The position numbers were made by a program, and so were the translations under genes. The notes below the pieces were generated by a model, which saw nothing but the letters and a program-made list of their open reading frames with translations, was not told the origin of the DNA and did no database searches. Of a stretch of 64,000 nt of DNA, positions 34,684 to 45,300 are shown piece by piece. Position 1 is the first letter of the stretch, and each line of letters opens with the position of its first letter. Source of the stretch: Brumimicrobium sp041655765 (GTDB taxonomy: Bacteria; Bacteroidota; Bacteroidia; Flavobacteriales_D; Crocinitomicaceae); the NCBI GenBank assembly GCA_041655765.1, contig JBBAEU010000004.1, positions 62,001 through 126,000 on the forward strand, in the 5' to 3' direction.

Positions 34684-36963
34684 TTACTCTTCTTCATCAT
34701 GACTTAAGAATTTATCATAGTCAGCTTCACTCTCTTGCGCTGCATCATCCCAGCGTTCTACTCGTTTTATTCCTTCGATAATCTCAAACTTTTCGATGAG
34801 TTCCTCAAGGTGATATTTGTCGTAAACAAGTACTTTTATTTTTCCTTCAAAAATCCCATCATCTGAAGTAAAACTAATAGATTTCATGTCCACATTTTGT
34901 TGAAAGGATATAATTTCAGTGATTTTGTTTACAATCCCTAATCCATCTATTCCAACGACCCTAATTCCAGCAATATATTCTTTTGATTCCTGATTTTTCC
35001 AACGTGCCTTTATAATTCGATAGTTTCGTTTTGACATCATATTAGCGGCGTTTGGACAATCCACGCGATGAATTCTAATTCCACGATTTGCACTGATAAA
35101 ACCAAATATAGAATCGCCTGGAAGTGGGTTACAGCATTGAGCAAATTCATACTGTATATCTTTGAAACTTTCGCCAATAATAATGGTGTCTTTCTTCTGA
35201 TCAATTTTCTTTTGAATTGCCGAAAATGATGAGCTATCTTTAGAAGGTTTTGTAACTTCTTTTTCGTAACTGAGAATTCCTCCAGTATTGGGAATGGTTC
35301 TAAGTTTACTTAAATCGACTTTCCCTTTGGCTACTCGAATGTATAAATCGAGTGTGGTTGGGATATTATAAAACTTTTCAAGGATGGAAAGATTTTCGCT
35401 TGTAAATCGTATGTTGTGTTGTTTAAACTTCCTCATGAGGATTTCCTTTCCATCTTCAGAAATTTTATTTTTCTCCTCTCTGAGTGCCGACTTAATTTTT
35501 TGTTTTGCACGACCTGTAACAACCATTTTAAGCCAATCTTCCTTCGGTTTAATATTGTTTCCAGTAATAATTTCTATTTGGTCACCATTTTTTAACTGAT
35601 GACTTAATGGTTTTAGTCGGTTATTTACTTTTGCGCCTACACAAGAAAGTCCGATGTCGGTATGAATATCGAAAGCAAAATCAAGTGTTGTAGCGCCATT
35701 TGGCAAAACCCTTAATTCTCCTTGCGGTGTAAAAACATATATTTCATTGTTAAATAAATTAAGTTTAAACTCATTAATGAAATCCATTGCGTCTGCATTG
35801 TGACTTTCAATGAGCTCTCTAATTTCACCAATCCATCTATCAAACTTTGAGTCGCCATTGCTTGATTCTTTGTAGTTATAGTGTGCAGCCAGACCTTTTT
35901 CGGCAATTTCATCCATTCTTTTAGAACGAATTTGAACTTCTACCCATTTTCCTGTTTGACTCATCACAGTTGTGTGAAGGGATTCATAGCCATTTGCGCG
36001 AGGTGTTGAAATCCAATCTCTCAGTCTATTTGGATTGGGTTGATAGAAGTCTGTAACAATACTATAAACGCGCCAACAATCAGGTTTTTCTAATTCTTCT
36101 GGTGTATCTAGGATGATTCTAACTGCAAATAAATCAAAGACTTCTTCAAACTCAATGTCTTTGTTTTTCATTTTATTCCAGATGGATGAAACCGATTTTG
36201 TTCTCGTTTTTATTTCAAAGGCATAGCCTTCGTTTTTCAGTGTTTCACGGATTGGATGCACAAATCTACGGATGAACCGATTTCGGACATCTTGTGTCGA
36301 TTTTAGCTTTTTCGTTACATAATCATATCCCTCTGGCTCTAAATATCTTAGGCAGAGATCTTCCATTTCTGTTTTAATTTTGTACAACCCTAACCTATGT
36401 GCTAAAGGTGCATAAAGGAAACTCGTTTCAGAAGCGATTTTCCGTTGTTTATCAGGACGCATACTTTCGAGTGTCCTTAGGTTGTGTAAACGATCAGCAA
36501 TTTTAATCAGAACAACCCTTAAGTCATCAGAAATGGTTAATACCATTTTCCTAAAATTCTCCGCTTGAATAGACACGCTTTCATCAAAAACTTCAGGGAT
36601 TTTAGTTAATCCATCGATAATAACTCGGACTTGTTTTCCAAAAGACTCTTCGATATCATCCAAGGTGATATATGTATCTTCAACAGTATCGTGCAATAAC
36701 GCAGCGGCAATAGAAGTCGCTCCCAGCCCCATCTCTTTTGCACAAATACGTGCTACAGCAATTGGGTGGAAAATATACGGTTCCCCAGATTTTCTTCGCA
36801 TATCTTTATGAGCGTCCACAGCAATATCGAAGGCTTTACGAATAATTTTCGTTTCCTCTTTTGTTCTGTTTTCTTTAGAAGCATTTAATAAACCCCTATA
36901 AGCATTTAAAATGTCTTTTCTTTCTTGCTCTAAATCTATAACGTGTGTTCCTTCAACCTCCAT
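34684..36963 (-). CDS. Bifunctional (p)ppGpp synthetase/hydrolase (RelA/SpoT family)
   Basis: Stringent-response enzyme of 759 residues. Domain order: HD hydrolase (HDTVED at 91-96, with HPIAVA before it), synthetase (DWISTPRANGYESLHTTV and VEVQIRSKRMDEIAEKGLAA), TGS (VFTPQGELRVLPNGATTLDF), a Cys-containing region (FAQCCNPLPGD, HRVDCPNA) and a C-terminal ACT domain. The hydrolase site looks intact, so it should both make and degrade (p)ppGpp. It lies 20 bases downstream of fumarylacetoacetase on the same strand. It is probably the main Rel enzyme of the cell. Confidence 0.94.
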   Translation of the reverse strand: MEVEGTHVIDLEQERKDILNAYRGLLNASKENRTKEETKIIRKAFDIAVDAHKDMRRKSGEPYIFHPIAVARICAKEMGLGATSIAAALLHDTVEDTYITLDDIEESFGKQVRVIIDGLTKIPEVFDESVSIQAENFRKMVLTISDDLRVVLIKIADRLHNLRTLESMRPDKQRKIASETSFLYAPLAHRLGLYKIKTEMEDLCLRYLEPEGYDYVTKKLKSTQDVRNRFIRRFVHPIRETLKNEGYAFEIKTRTKSVSSIWNKMKNKDIEFEEVFDLFAVRIILDTPEELEKPDCWRVYSIVTDFYQPNPNRLRDWISTPRANGYESLHTTVMSQTGKWVEVQIRSKRMDEIAEKGLAAHYNYKESSNGDSKFDRWIGEIRELIESHNADAMDFINEFKLNLFNNEIYVFTPQGELRVLPNGATTLDFAFDIHTDIGLSCVGAKVNNRLKPLSHQLKNGDQIEIITGNNIKPKEDWLKMVVTGRAKQKIKSALREEKNKISEDGKEILMRKFKQHNIRFTSENLSILEKFYNIPTTLDLYIRVAKGKVDLSKLRTIPNTGGILSYEKEVTKPSKDSSSFSAIQKKIDQKKDTIIIGESFKDIQYEFAQCCNPLPGDSIFGFISANRGIRIHRVDCPNAANMMSKRNYRIIKARWKNQESKEYIAGIRVVGIDGLGIVNKITEIISFQQNVDMKSISFTSDDGIFEGKIKVLVYDKYHLEELIEKFEIIEGIKRVERWDDAAQESEADYDKFLSHDEEE

Positions 36964-36983
36964 TTCAGTTAAGATAAAAGTAA

Positions 36984-38255
36984 TTATTTTGCGGGTAAAA
37001 CTTTCGTAGAAACTTCTCCAAAACCAATTCTAACCCCATGTTTTAATGCGTATCCCCTAATAATTATTGTATCGTAATCTTCAATAAATTTTCTTTCTGA
37101 ATCATCGGATAGTTTTAATGGTTTCGTACCACTCCAAGTCAACTCTAGCATCGAACCAAAAGAATCGGGAGTTGTACCTGAGATTGTTCCAGAAGCCATT
37201 ATGTCTCCACATCGAATGTTACAACCATTTACTGTATGATGCGCCAGTTGTTGTGCCATATTCCAATACATATTTTTGAAGTTAGAATGACTAATTAAAT
37301 TTTCCTCTCCATCTTTCGGTTGGATAAAAACTTGCAGGTTAATATCATAGGACTTGTTTCCTTCATATTCTAAGTATTTTAACACTTTCGGGTCTTGAAC
37401 AGGACCAGGAATTTTAAATGGTTCTAATGCATCCAATGTTACAATCCACGGAGATATTGAAGAAGCAAAGCTTTTTCCTAAGAAAGGACCAAGTGGAACA
37501 TACTCCCATTTTTGGATATCACGAGCAGACCAGTCATTGAATAAAACCATTCCAAAAATATAGTCTTCAGCCTCTCCAGTCGTAATTGAATCACCCAGTG
37601 GCTTTCCATCAAATGTGATAAACGCCGTTTCCAATTCAAAGTCCAAACGTTGTGAAGCAGAGAAGATTGGGTCAGCATCATTGTTGGGTTTTATCTGTCC
37701 TTTTGGTCGGTGAATGTCTTGACCTGAAACGATGATTGAACTCGCTCTTCCATGATAGCCAACTGGAAGCCATAACCAATTTGGTAAAAGTGCATTTTCT
37801 GGATCTCTAAACATTTTCCCAACATTTGTAGCGTGGGGACGAGAAGAGTAGAAATCAGTATAGTCACCTATTTGAACTGGCAATAACATTTCAACTTCTT
37901 CTATGTCGAAAAGAACTTGCTCTACATGATGTTGATTGCTGGACAAATCCGTATATTCAACGTTGAATAATTTTGACAATCTTTTTCTTAAATCTGAGGC
38001 TGCTGCTTTTCCTTTTTTCATTAAAGGATTTAATGCGTCCGTTTTAAAATCATCTTCTGTAAATGGAAGATTTGTAAAATATCCCAAAACAAATAACGCA
38101 TGTAAATCGATTACCTTTTCTCCAATTCTTGAAGCAACACGAGGATAATCATTTCCCACTTGAAAAACTCCGAAAGGAAGGTTTTGAATTGGAAAATCTG
38201 AGTATTTATCTACTTCAATCCAAGATTTTAGAGTAGGGTCATTTGCATTTATCAT
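36984..38255 (-). CDS. fahA: Fumarylacetoacetase
   Basis: Last enzyme of tyrosine breakdown, splitting fumarylacetoacetate to fumarate and acetoacetate (423 residues). Seen are YTDFYSSRPHATNVGKMFR with the catalytic His, the metal-binding Glu in RLDFELETAF, FNDWSARDIQKWEYVPLG, and the C-terminal GSMLELTWSGTKPL. Length and motifs match the eukaryote-like FAH family. It precedes relA/spoT with a 20-base gap, so the two may be cotranscribed. Confidence 0.93.
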   Translation of the reverse strand: MINANDPTLKSWIEVDKYSDFPIQNLPFGVFQVGNDYPRVASRIGEKVIDLHALFVLGYFTNLPFTEDDFKTDALNPLMKKGKAAASDLRKRLSKLFNVEYTDLSSNQHHVEQVLFDIEEVEMLLPVQIGDYTDFYSSRPHATNVGKMFRDPENALLPNWLWLPVGYHGRASSIIVSGQDIHRPKGQIKPNNDADPIFSASQRLDFELETAFITFDGKPLGDSITTGEAEDYIFGMVLFNDWSARDIQKWEYVPLGPFLGKSFASSISPWIVTLDALEPFKIPGPVQDPKVLKYLEYEGNKSYDINLQVFIQPKDGEENLISHSNFKNMYWNMAQQLAHHTVNGCNIRCGDIMASGTISGTTPDSFGSMLELTWSGTKPLKLSDDSERKFIEDYDTIIIRGYALKHGVRIGFGEVSTKVLPAK

Positions 38256-38394
38256 ATCTGTTTGATTTTTTTATGTTTTGAACAAATTTAAAAGAAATAA
38301 TTGAAATTATTAAGTAATTGAAGTAAAGTCTAAAAGAAATAATTGAAAAAGGTGAGTTTATTGTAGAAATTTAGTTTATGTGTCTTGATGTTCG

Positions 38395-38402
38395 TATCTT
38401 TG
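38395..38402 (+). promoter_or_regulatory. Putative -7 box for the gene at 38423
   Basis: TATCTTTG matches TAnnTTTG and lies 20 bases before the ATG. No -33 TTG is seen at standard spacing. Confidence 0.4.
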
Positions 38403-38422
38403 CAGTTTGAATCAATAAATAA

Positions 38423-38803
38423 ATGCCTCCAAAACGTTATTATTTTATTCGTATTATTATATCAATACTCATTTTGTTTTTGATACATTGGGCGTTGATT
38501 CTTCTAAATGTATTTAGCTTGGTTCTTCCAATAATTATTGTAATTGATTTGGCAATTGTAACTCAATTTATTGGTGCAGCATTTATTGCAACAGTTGGAA
38601 AAATAGATAAACCAGAGTCATTTTCGCAACGCTTTTTGGTGCTTACGACATATCAGCTTTTTTTAATTATGATTTTTTTATTAGCTGTGTTTTTTGGCGC
38701 AAAAGATCATTTTAAAATGTTTATGATTCATTACATGTCAATTTTCGGTGTGTTGATGATTATTCAATCTGTTCTATTGGTTCGTTTAGGAAAAAAATTA
38801 TAA
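38423..38803 (+). CDS. Small integral membrane protein
   Basis: Unrecognised protein of 126 residues made almost entirely of four hydrophobic helices (near residues 8-28, 32-52, 70-92 and 98-118). The loop after helix 2 contains GKIDKPESFSQRF. It resembles short inner membrane proteins of Bacteroidota that have no assigned function. It converges on the ankyrin gene with a six-base overlap. Confidence 0.65.
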   Translation: MPPKRYYFIRIIISILILFLIHWALILLNVFSLVLPIIIVIDLAIVTQFIGAAFIATVGKIDKPESFSQRFLVLTTYQLFLIMIFLLAVFFGAKDHFKMFMIHYMSIFGVLMIIQSVLLVRLGKKL

Positions 38804-39328
38804 AAATTTGCTCTTGTATTTATCCATTAATTGTATGATTTCTGAGAGATTCATCCGTTTAGCCATTTCATAGGTTGAAATTCCATTACCCGAATCAATA
38901 AAGGGGTTTGCTCCATTGTCAAGTAGTAATTCTACAATTTGTTTATTTATTTCAGTTGTTGCGTACCAAATGGCCGCCGTTTTTGCATCATTTATTAGAT
39001 TTACATCTGCTCCATTTTCAATGAGTAACTTTGCTAATTCATAACTTCCATCACCACAAGCAACGATAAGTGCCGTGCTTCTATCAGGAAATCTTTTATT
39101 TACATCAGCGCCTAATTCTATAAAATATTGCATCAATTCATCACACTTTCCCTGAAAAGCATACTGGAAAGGAGTTAATCCATCGATAATCACATCTATG
39201 TTGTTTGTAGAAAATTCAGAAGCTATAAGGTTTTTATCACATTTCATTAATAAACCTTTTAAACGAAGTTGCTCCTCGTCTGAAAGAGAAAAAACCTTTT
39301 TCTTTTTGAATAGATTAAAAATTCTCAT
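38798..39328 (-). CDS. Ankyrin-repeat protein
   Basis: Cytosolic protein of 176 residues with about three ankyrin repeats between residues 45 and 165: GLTPFQYAFQGKCDELMQYF, RSTALIVACGDGSYELAKLL and AKTAAIWYATTEINKQIVEL, each followed by the ENGADVN-type turn. The N-terminus is basic. Such repeats mediate protein contacts; the partner is unknown. It is a single gene. Confidence 0.88.
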   Translation of the reverse strand: MRIFNLFKKKKVFSLSDEEQLRLKGLLMKCDKNLIASEFSTNNIDVIIDGLTPFQYAFQGKCDELMQYFIELGADVNKRFPDRSTALIVACGDGSYELAKLLIENGADVNLINDAKTAAIWYATTEINKQIVELLLDNGANPFIDSGNGISTYEMAKRMNLSEIIQLMDKYKSKFL

Positions 39329-39341
39329 TGATTTTTTAAAA

Positions 39342-39349
39342 CAAAGATA
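39342..39349 (-). promoter_or_regulatory. Putative -7 box for the ankyrin gene
   Basis: Reads TATCTTTG on the minus strand and lies 13 bases before the ATG at 39328. Confidence 0.4.
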
Positions 39350-39454
39350 AGGAATTTCTTAGCTATAAAGTAGTTTGTTTTTGCTTATCAATATCACTTT
39401 TTCCGTTCGTTTTTTGATAGTTTATCCTGTTTGGAGATTGTTTATTTTAAAAGA

Positions 39455-40414
39455 CTAAACGTTGTTCTCTTGCTCGATCAGATGCTGTTTATACCATCTA
39501 TGTTTTTTGAGTAATGCGAGAGTTGGTTTCAAGAAAATCAAGAAAAAGACAGAATTTACTGTGTTACTTATGGTAAAAGCAATTGCAACTTGGAGTGCAG
39601 GCTCTGAGCTAAATGAAACGGCTATGCTTTCCAACACTCCAAAAAGCGGAATCATGAAAATAACGCCTACAAGATTAAATAATGAAGCTGCCAATGCGAC
39701 TATTTTGGATAAAGAAGAGAATTTCATACTAACGAGAAGGGCAGTAGAAGTAGTTCCGATATTTGCACCAATAACAATTGGAATCGCAGTACCAATATCC
39801 ATAGACCCTTGGGTTACCAAAACAATTACTAAACCAACAACAATCGAGCTAGATTGGATTAAGACGGTTATCATGATTCCGTATAAAATCCCCATTAGCG
39901 GATGAGAAGCATGAGATAAAATATTTAAAAGAACTACATTGTTTTTAATTGGTTCCATTGCATCACTAAGTAAGGTTAAAGAGAAAAATATAAAGCCAAA
40001 ATAGAAGATGGATTTTCCAGCAACAGCCAATTTTGTGGGTACTAAACTAATCATTGACCCTAAAACGATGAAAATGGGTCCAATTAAATATGAATTTGCA
40101 GAAACAATCCAAGCAGTAGAGGTATTCCCGATGTTGGTGCCGAGTAAAATTAAGATACTATCTTTAAATCCAATCACACCAGAATTGACCAATGTGACAG
40201 TTAAGGATGATACCATGGTACTGGACTGAATCACGGCTGTAATGATTCCTCCTAAGAAAAACCCACCCAAGGGTAGTTTCGTGATTTTTTTAATCCAGGT
40301 AGAAAGCCTTTCAGTTCCAATGTTTTGAATCTCTTTGCTAAAACTTTGTAAACCAAAAATAAACAGCGAAATTGCTGAAATAATGACAATTATGATTTTA
40401 ATATCCTCATACAT
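39455..40414 (-). CDS. Na+/phosphate cotransporter family protein
   Basis: PNaS-family transporter of 319 residues with two inverted Na/Pi modules, each carrying the QSS signature: VIQSSTMVSSLTVTLVNSG near residue 62 and VLIQSSSIVVGLVIVLVTQG near residue 187. Further helices fill the protein, and NIGNTSTAWIV and NIGTTSTALLV repeat the module. It lacks the C-terminal PhoU domain of longer relatives. It should import phosphate with sodium at the inner membrane. Confidence 0.88.
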   Translation of the reverse strand: MYEDIKIIIVIISAISLFIFGLQSFSKEIQNIGTERLSTWIKKITKLPLGGFFLGGIITAVIQSSTMVSSLTVTLVNSGVIGFKDSILILLGTNIGNTSTAWIVSANSYLIGPIFIVLGSMISLVPTKLAVAGKSIFYFGFIFFSLTLLSDAMEPIKNNVVLLNILSHASHPLMGILYGIMITVLIQSSSIVVGLVIVLVTQGSMDIGTAIPIVIGANIGTTSTALLVSMKFSSLSKIVALAASLFNLVGVIFMIPLFGVLESIAVSFSSEPALQVAIAFTISNTVNSVFFLIFLKPTLALLKKHRWYKQHLIEQENNV

Positions 40415-40441
40415 TACTGCGTTGAGTTAATAAAGTTTTAG

Positions 40442-40449
40442 CAAAGATA
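40442..40449 (-). promoter_or_regulatory. Putative -7 box for the Na/Pi gene
   Basis: Reads TATCTTTG on the minus strand, the same sequence as upstream of the ankyrin gene, 27 bases before the ATG. Confidence 0.4.
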
Positions 40450-40507
40450 TGTTTTTATAGTAAATGTTCATTTTGAAGATTATTATTTTCTTCTCATCTT
40501 TTAAAAC

Positions 40508-42037
40508 TTAATCTGTCAGAACTTTATAAGTTGGGTCTTCAACCACATTTACTTGGATAATATCATCAGCATTTTTTAGCAATCTATGACAATCTGGACT
40601 TAAATGGTGTAATTTTACTTTTTTTCCTACTTTTAAGTATCGTTGAGTGATTTTATTAAGGGCTTCGATGGCTGACATATCGACTATTCGACTTTCCTTA
40701 AAGTCGATAATAATTTCATCTGGGTCGTTGAGAACATCAAACTTTTCATTAAAAACTGCTGTAGAACCAAAGAACAAGGGTCCATAAATTTCATAGTGTT
40801 TTACCCCATTTTCGTCAATTCTTTTACGGGCTCTAATGCGCTTTGCATTGTCCCAAGCGAAGACCAATGCAGAAATAATTACTCCGATAATTACAGCCAA
40901 AGCTAAGTTGTGCAAGAAAGCTGTAACTAGGGTTACAACAATCATTACAAAGACATCAGATTTTGGCATTTTATTAAAAACTTTAAAACTTGCCCATTCA
41001 AACGTTCCGATAGACACCATGAACATCAGTCCAATTAAAGCAGCCATAGGCAAACGTTCGACCAATCCTGCACCAAACATTATGAAAATGAGGAGTCCAA
41101 TTGCAGCAACAATTCCAGAAAGCCTTGCCCTCGCTCCGTTGGAAATGTTAATCAAACTTTGTCCAATCATTGCGCATCCTCCCATTCCTGAAAAGAGTCC
41201 AGATAAAATATTGGCTGCACCTTGTGCTAAGGATTCCCTATTTCCATTTCCCCTTGTTTCTGTAATTTCATCTACGATATTTAAAGTTAATAGGCTCTCA
41301 ATTAACCCAACACCTGCCATAATTAGGGCATAAGGTAAAATAATAGTTAATGACTCAAAAGTAAAGGGGATGGCAGGGATGTGAAACGGTGGAAAACCAC
41401 CTTGAATAGAAGCTAAATCAGCAATGGTTTTTGTGTCCAAACCAAAACCAGCGACAATGGCAAATATCACTATAATCGCCATTAGAGAAGAAGGCAATGC
41501 TTTTGTTATTTTTGGTAACCCCCAAATAATTATCATAGTTAATACCACTAAAGCTAATAATACATATAGGTATTGTCCTGACAACCAATTTCCTGAACTA
41601 TCTTTGAATTGACTTAATTGAGATACGAAAATTACAATGGCCAAACCATTTACAAAGCCATAAATTACAGGTTGTGGGACTAAGCGCATTAACTTGCCTA
41701 ATTTTAAAAGTCCAAACACCATTTGTATGATTCCTGCTAAAATAACTGTGGCAAAAATGTATTCTATTCCATGAGAAAGAGACAAAGAAACCAAGACTAC
41801 TGCGACTGCACCCGTAGCTCCAGAAATCATTCCGGGGCGACCGCCAAAGATTGAGGTAACCAATCCCATTACAAATGCTGCGTACAGGCCAGTTAGTGGA
41901 GAAAGTCCAGCTATAATAGAAAAGGCTATTGCTTCAGGGATCAATGCTATGGCAACTGTTAAACCAGATAAAACCTCTGTTTTGTAGTTTACTTTGTGAT
42001 TAAAATCGAATAAGTTTATTAATAAGTTTTTATACAT
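40508..42037 (-). CDS. SulP-family anion transporter with STAS domain
   Basis: SLC26/SulP transporter of 509 residues. The membrane part holds PEAIAFSIIAGLSPLTGLYA near the N-terminus and GLFSGMGGCAMIGQSLINI in the middle. A STAS domain follows from about residue 405 (IIDFKESRIVDMSAIEALNK). Members carry sulfate, bicarbonate or other anions; specificity is not readable. Three GAAATT units (42038-42055) lie directly against the start codon, where a ribosome site would be expected. Confidence 0.9.
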   Translation of the reverse strand: MYKNLLINLFDFNHKVNYKTEVLSGLTVAIALIPEAIAFSIIAGLSPLTGLYAAFVMGLVTSIFGGRPGMISGATGAVAVVLVSLSLSHGIEYIFATVILAGIIQMVFGLLKLGKLMRLVPQPVIYGFVNGLAIVIFVSQLSQFKDSSGNWLSGQYLYVLLALVVLTMIIIWGLPKITKALPSSLMAIIVIFAIVAGFGLDTKTIADLASIQGGFPPFHIPAIPFTFESLTIILPYALIMAGVGLIESLLTLNIVDEITETRGNGNRESLAQGAANILSGLFSGMGGCAMIGQSLINISNGARARLSGIVAAIGLLIFIMFGAGLVERLPMAALIGLMFMVSIGTFEWASFKVFNKMPKSDVFVMIVVTLVTAFLHNLALAVIIGVIISALVFAWDNAKRIRARKRIDENGVKHYEIYGPLFFGSTAVFNEKFDVLNDPDEIIIDFKESRIVDMSAIEALNKITQRYLKVGKKVKLHHLSPDCHRLLKNADDIIQVNVVEDPTYKVLTD

Positions 42038-42055
42038 GAAATTGAAATTGAAATT
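42038..42055. repeat. Hexanucleotide microsatellite (GAAATT)3 at the SulP start
   Basis: Three perfect GAAATT units abut the SulP start codon; on the coding strand they read AATTTC three times. Copy-number change would alter the translation initiation region without touching the frame. Confidence 0.7.
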
Positions 42056-42195
42056 TTAATGAGTGAACAATAAATATTTTTATGAAATACGAATTATGTA
42101 ATACAGATTATTGATTAATGTAGATTAGGAAAGTGGAATATAAAATAATAGTCTAATACAAACATTGTAATCGTTGCTTTCAAGAATTAAAGTTG

Positions 42196-42203
42196 CAAAT
42201 ATA
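42196..42203 (-). promoter_or_regulatory. Possible distant -7 box for SulP gene
   Basis: Reads TATATTTG on the minus strand. If used, it would give a leader of about 150 bases before the SulP gene. Confidence 0.3.
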
Positions 42204-42245
42204 GTCTATTATTCGGAACTAAAAAAGTATATTTTTATAAAGAAA

Positions 42246-42291
42246 AATGGCGTACATCTTTGGATTTTTTACTCCAAAAATATACGCCATT
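42246..42291 (-). terminator. Rho-independent terminator of the large type IX cargo gene
   Basis: Outer arms AATGGCGTA (42246-42254) and TACGCCATT (42283-42291) enclose an inner TTTGGA/TCCAAA helix. On the minus strand the hairpin is followed by a T-rich tract (ATTTTTCTTT). It lies about 35 bases after the stop of the 42327-45371 gene. Confidence 0.8.
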
Positions 42292-42326
42292 AAAAATGTT
42301 GTAAATGTTTTTTTTACATCGTAGAG

Positions 42327-45300
42327 TTATTTATTACGAGCCAATTGCACAAATCCATGAACATTCTCCTCATCACCATTGTGACTCACAAGGCGTGCTT
42401 TATAAAAGTATGTTCCTTCATTACAATCTGCACCGCTATTATGTATTCGTCCATTCCACATAAAATCAATGGAATCACTATTAAATACAATATTCCCCCA
42501 TCTATTTAAAACTGTAATTTCAAACTCATGAACGTTGACATAACCAACTATTTTAAAGAAGTCATTTTGGTTATCTCCATTTGGTGTAAATACGTTTGGA
42601 AACTCCCATTCCATTTCAGGATAAATTACATTGATTAATTGACTTGTAGAGTTAACACAACCATTTATACTTTCCTCTGTAAGTACAATGGTGTATTGAC
42701 CTACTTCTGTGTATGCATAATATAGAGTGTCATTGTAATTGATTTCGAAACCTCCATCTCCAAATTCCCAAGTAGAAGTAGTTCCGCTGTTTCCTGAATT
42801 GTTTATGATTTCAACTTCTAATGGTGGCATACCCGTATCTGGGTTAACCTCAAAGTCTGCATCTGGAGTTGGGAATATCGTAATGCTTTCAGTCGAAGTG
42901 TTTGGACACATACCTGGAGTTGTATATTCAACAATGTATGTCGTTCCTGAAACACCATTAAAAATCTCACCTGTAATCGGGTCGATAGAAGCGGTATCTC
43001 CAATCGGGGAAACGATACTAAATGTTCCACCTGGAGTTGCAATATCTGTCGCACTATTTCCAGCTTCATTTTCTTTACAATAGTCAGTCAAAGTAAACGA
43101 AGCGTCTGCTAATGAAGGATCAACTAAGGTAAAGTTGTCATCAACAACACAACCATTTGCATCTGTGACTGTAACAGAGTAGTTTCCTGCACCAACACTT
43201 GTTAGTTCATTAGTATTTCCTCCAATTATATTTCCACTTCCATCTGTCCATTCAAAAGTAATTGGAGCAACGCCTCCAGAAATAAATAATTCTATGCTAC
43301 CATCTGTATCTCCTGCACAAGTTGGATTAATTGTTGAAGAATTATCGATACTAACCATTGAAATGTCATCGATTATAATTGTGCCTGTAGAGTCACAGCC
43401 ATTAAGATCAACAACGACGAAAGAATAAGTTCCCGGTGTTAAATTTTCAAATAAAGGATTTGCTTGTGGAGTTCCTCCATTAAGAGAGAATTCGATAGGA
43501 TTTGCACCACCAGAGGTTTGAAATGAAATTACACCATTATTTTCATTACAAGTAGCATCAGTAGTTGTTATTCCTGTTATTTCAACTCCTGGAACATTGT
43601 TTATTGATTCAGTTCCATCAACAGAACAACCGTTTGCATCTTCAATGTGAATATTAAATGTTCCGCCTTGTAAATTAGTAAATATACCATTCCCTTGCGA
43701 GGTTGTTCCTCCATCAATTGAATAAGTGTAAGGAGCTAAACCACCAGACGCACTAATTGTGATACTACCATTCCCTTGGTCACAATTCTCATCATTTGAA
43801 GTGTCTAAAGTATAACTCACAACAATCATGGAGATATTGATTTGATATACTAGATAACAATCTGGATCGGTAATATTTTCTGCTCTAACCCAGTAAGTTC
43901 CGTTATTATCAGTAGAAACAACTGAATTTATAGCATTTACGTCATTAATTGCGTCATTTTCTGTTAGATGAAAAGTAATGGTTGCAGGGTCAGAAGATGC
44001 ATCAATTGCATCATTTAAGTCTGCTGTATTACCTGAACAAAATTCAATATCTGATAGATTTAGTGTTGGTTCATCACAATAGCAAGGCTCTGGACTTGTA
44101 TAACTTTGTGTTGCTTCACAATCTGTGTCATCGCTAAAATATACAGAAACATTACAATTACCACCGTCAGCGGTCAAATTTGTCAAAGAATAAGTATAAG
44201 AAGAACTAAAAGGAGCAGAAGCAACTATGTGTGTGTTTCCAGCGCAATCTTCAATAATTAAATTACCTGTTGAAGGAGGATTGTTAACTTGTATTTCAAC
44301 ATCCACATTGTATTCGTCCATTCCTTGACAATCAGAAACCGTTAAGTTAGAGATTGAAACACTACAAGTTGGGATCAAAATTGCACAATTTGTGGTTGCA
44401 GTACCTCCAGTTTGGTTCATTGTGATAAATCCAGCATCACCGTCATAATTTGTTAGAACCACAATATAATAATCTCCGGATTGTGCAGGAGGTGGAGTAG
44501 AAGCACCAGGTCCATAACCACCAGGAGTGCCAATACCAATGTACTCAATATTGTCTGGATGATAGCTACATTGTAATGGATAAGTTCCGCTGTTTATATC
44601 ATCACAGCCAACAGTTAAATCTGAATAAGGTCCCCACATCGCAAAATCGACGTCAACTGAAGAGTTTTGATACCGTTCTTGTCTAATTTCAATTTCGAGT
44701 GTCCCTGGTTGGTCAATTTGAAAATAATACCAAATTGGTCGGGGTTGCGTGCCAAGACAACCATAGTTTGGTCCAGAGTGAGCACTTCCAGATGTTGCAT
44801 TTGGAAAAGCATAACTTCCATCGGTACAGAAAGGACGTAAATCGGAACAATCCGCACCAGTAGGAATTGGACTGTTTGTAGGTTCGCAAGAAATGGCTGC
44901 GCTCCACCCAGGCATTCCATCATTTCTTGCACACCCAAGACCACCTCTATCCTCTGTTTCAAATCTAAATGTAAGACAGCCAGATGTACCTGTTATTTCG
45001 GTAGCATATAATTGACCTTTTCTATATGTTCCTATTAATGGTGCGCTTGTGCTGTTACCATCATAGATTCTAAGTTCATCAATGGATGCACCCCAAAAAC
45101 ACTCATTTTCAAACAAGGCAAATGAAGTGAAATACGCATAAATTGGGTCGCCCGTTGGACTGCAAATTGTATGTGTATAGGAAGCACCATTTGTGCCTGG
45201 ATAATCGCCATCTCCTCCTGGATCAAGAAATGTAGCATTACACGATACACTGTTCCCGCCATTAACCATTATGATTTCATCAGGTTGAGCAAAAGTTATA

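Noticed and set aside
40836..41333. Long plus-strand frame of 165 codons
   Set aside because: It is antisense to the well-conserved SulP gene and its composition is that of a shadow frame.
42739..43083. Antisense frame of 114 codons in the large cargo gene
   Set aside because: The opposite strand carries a clear PKD and SprB-like coding region.
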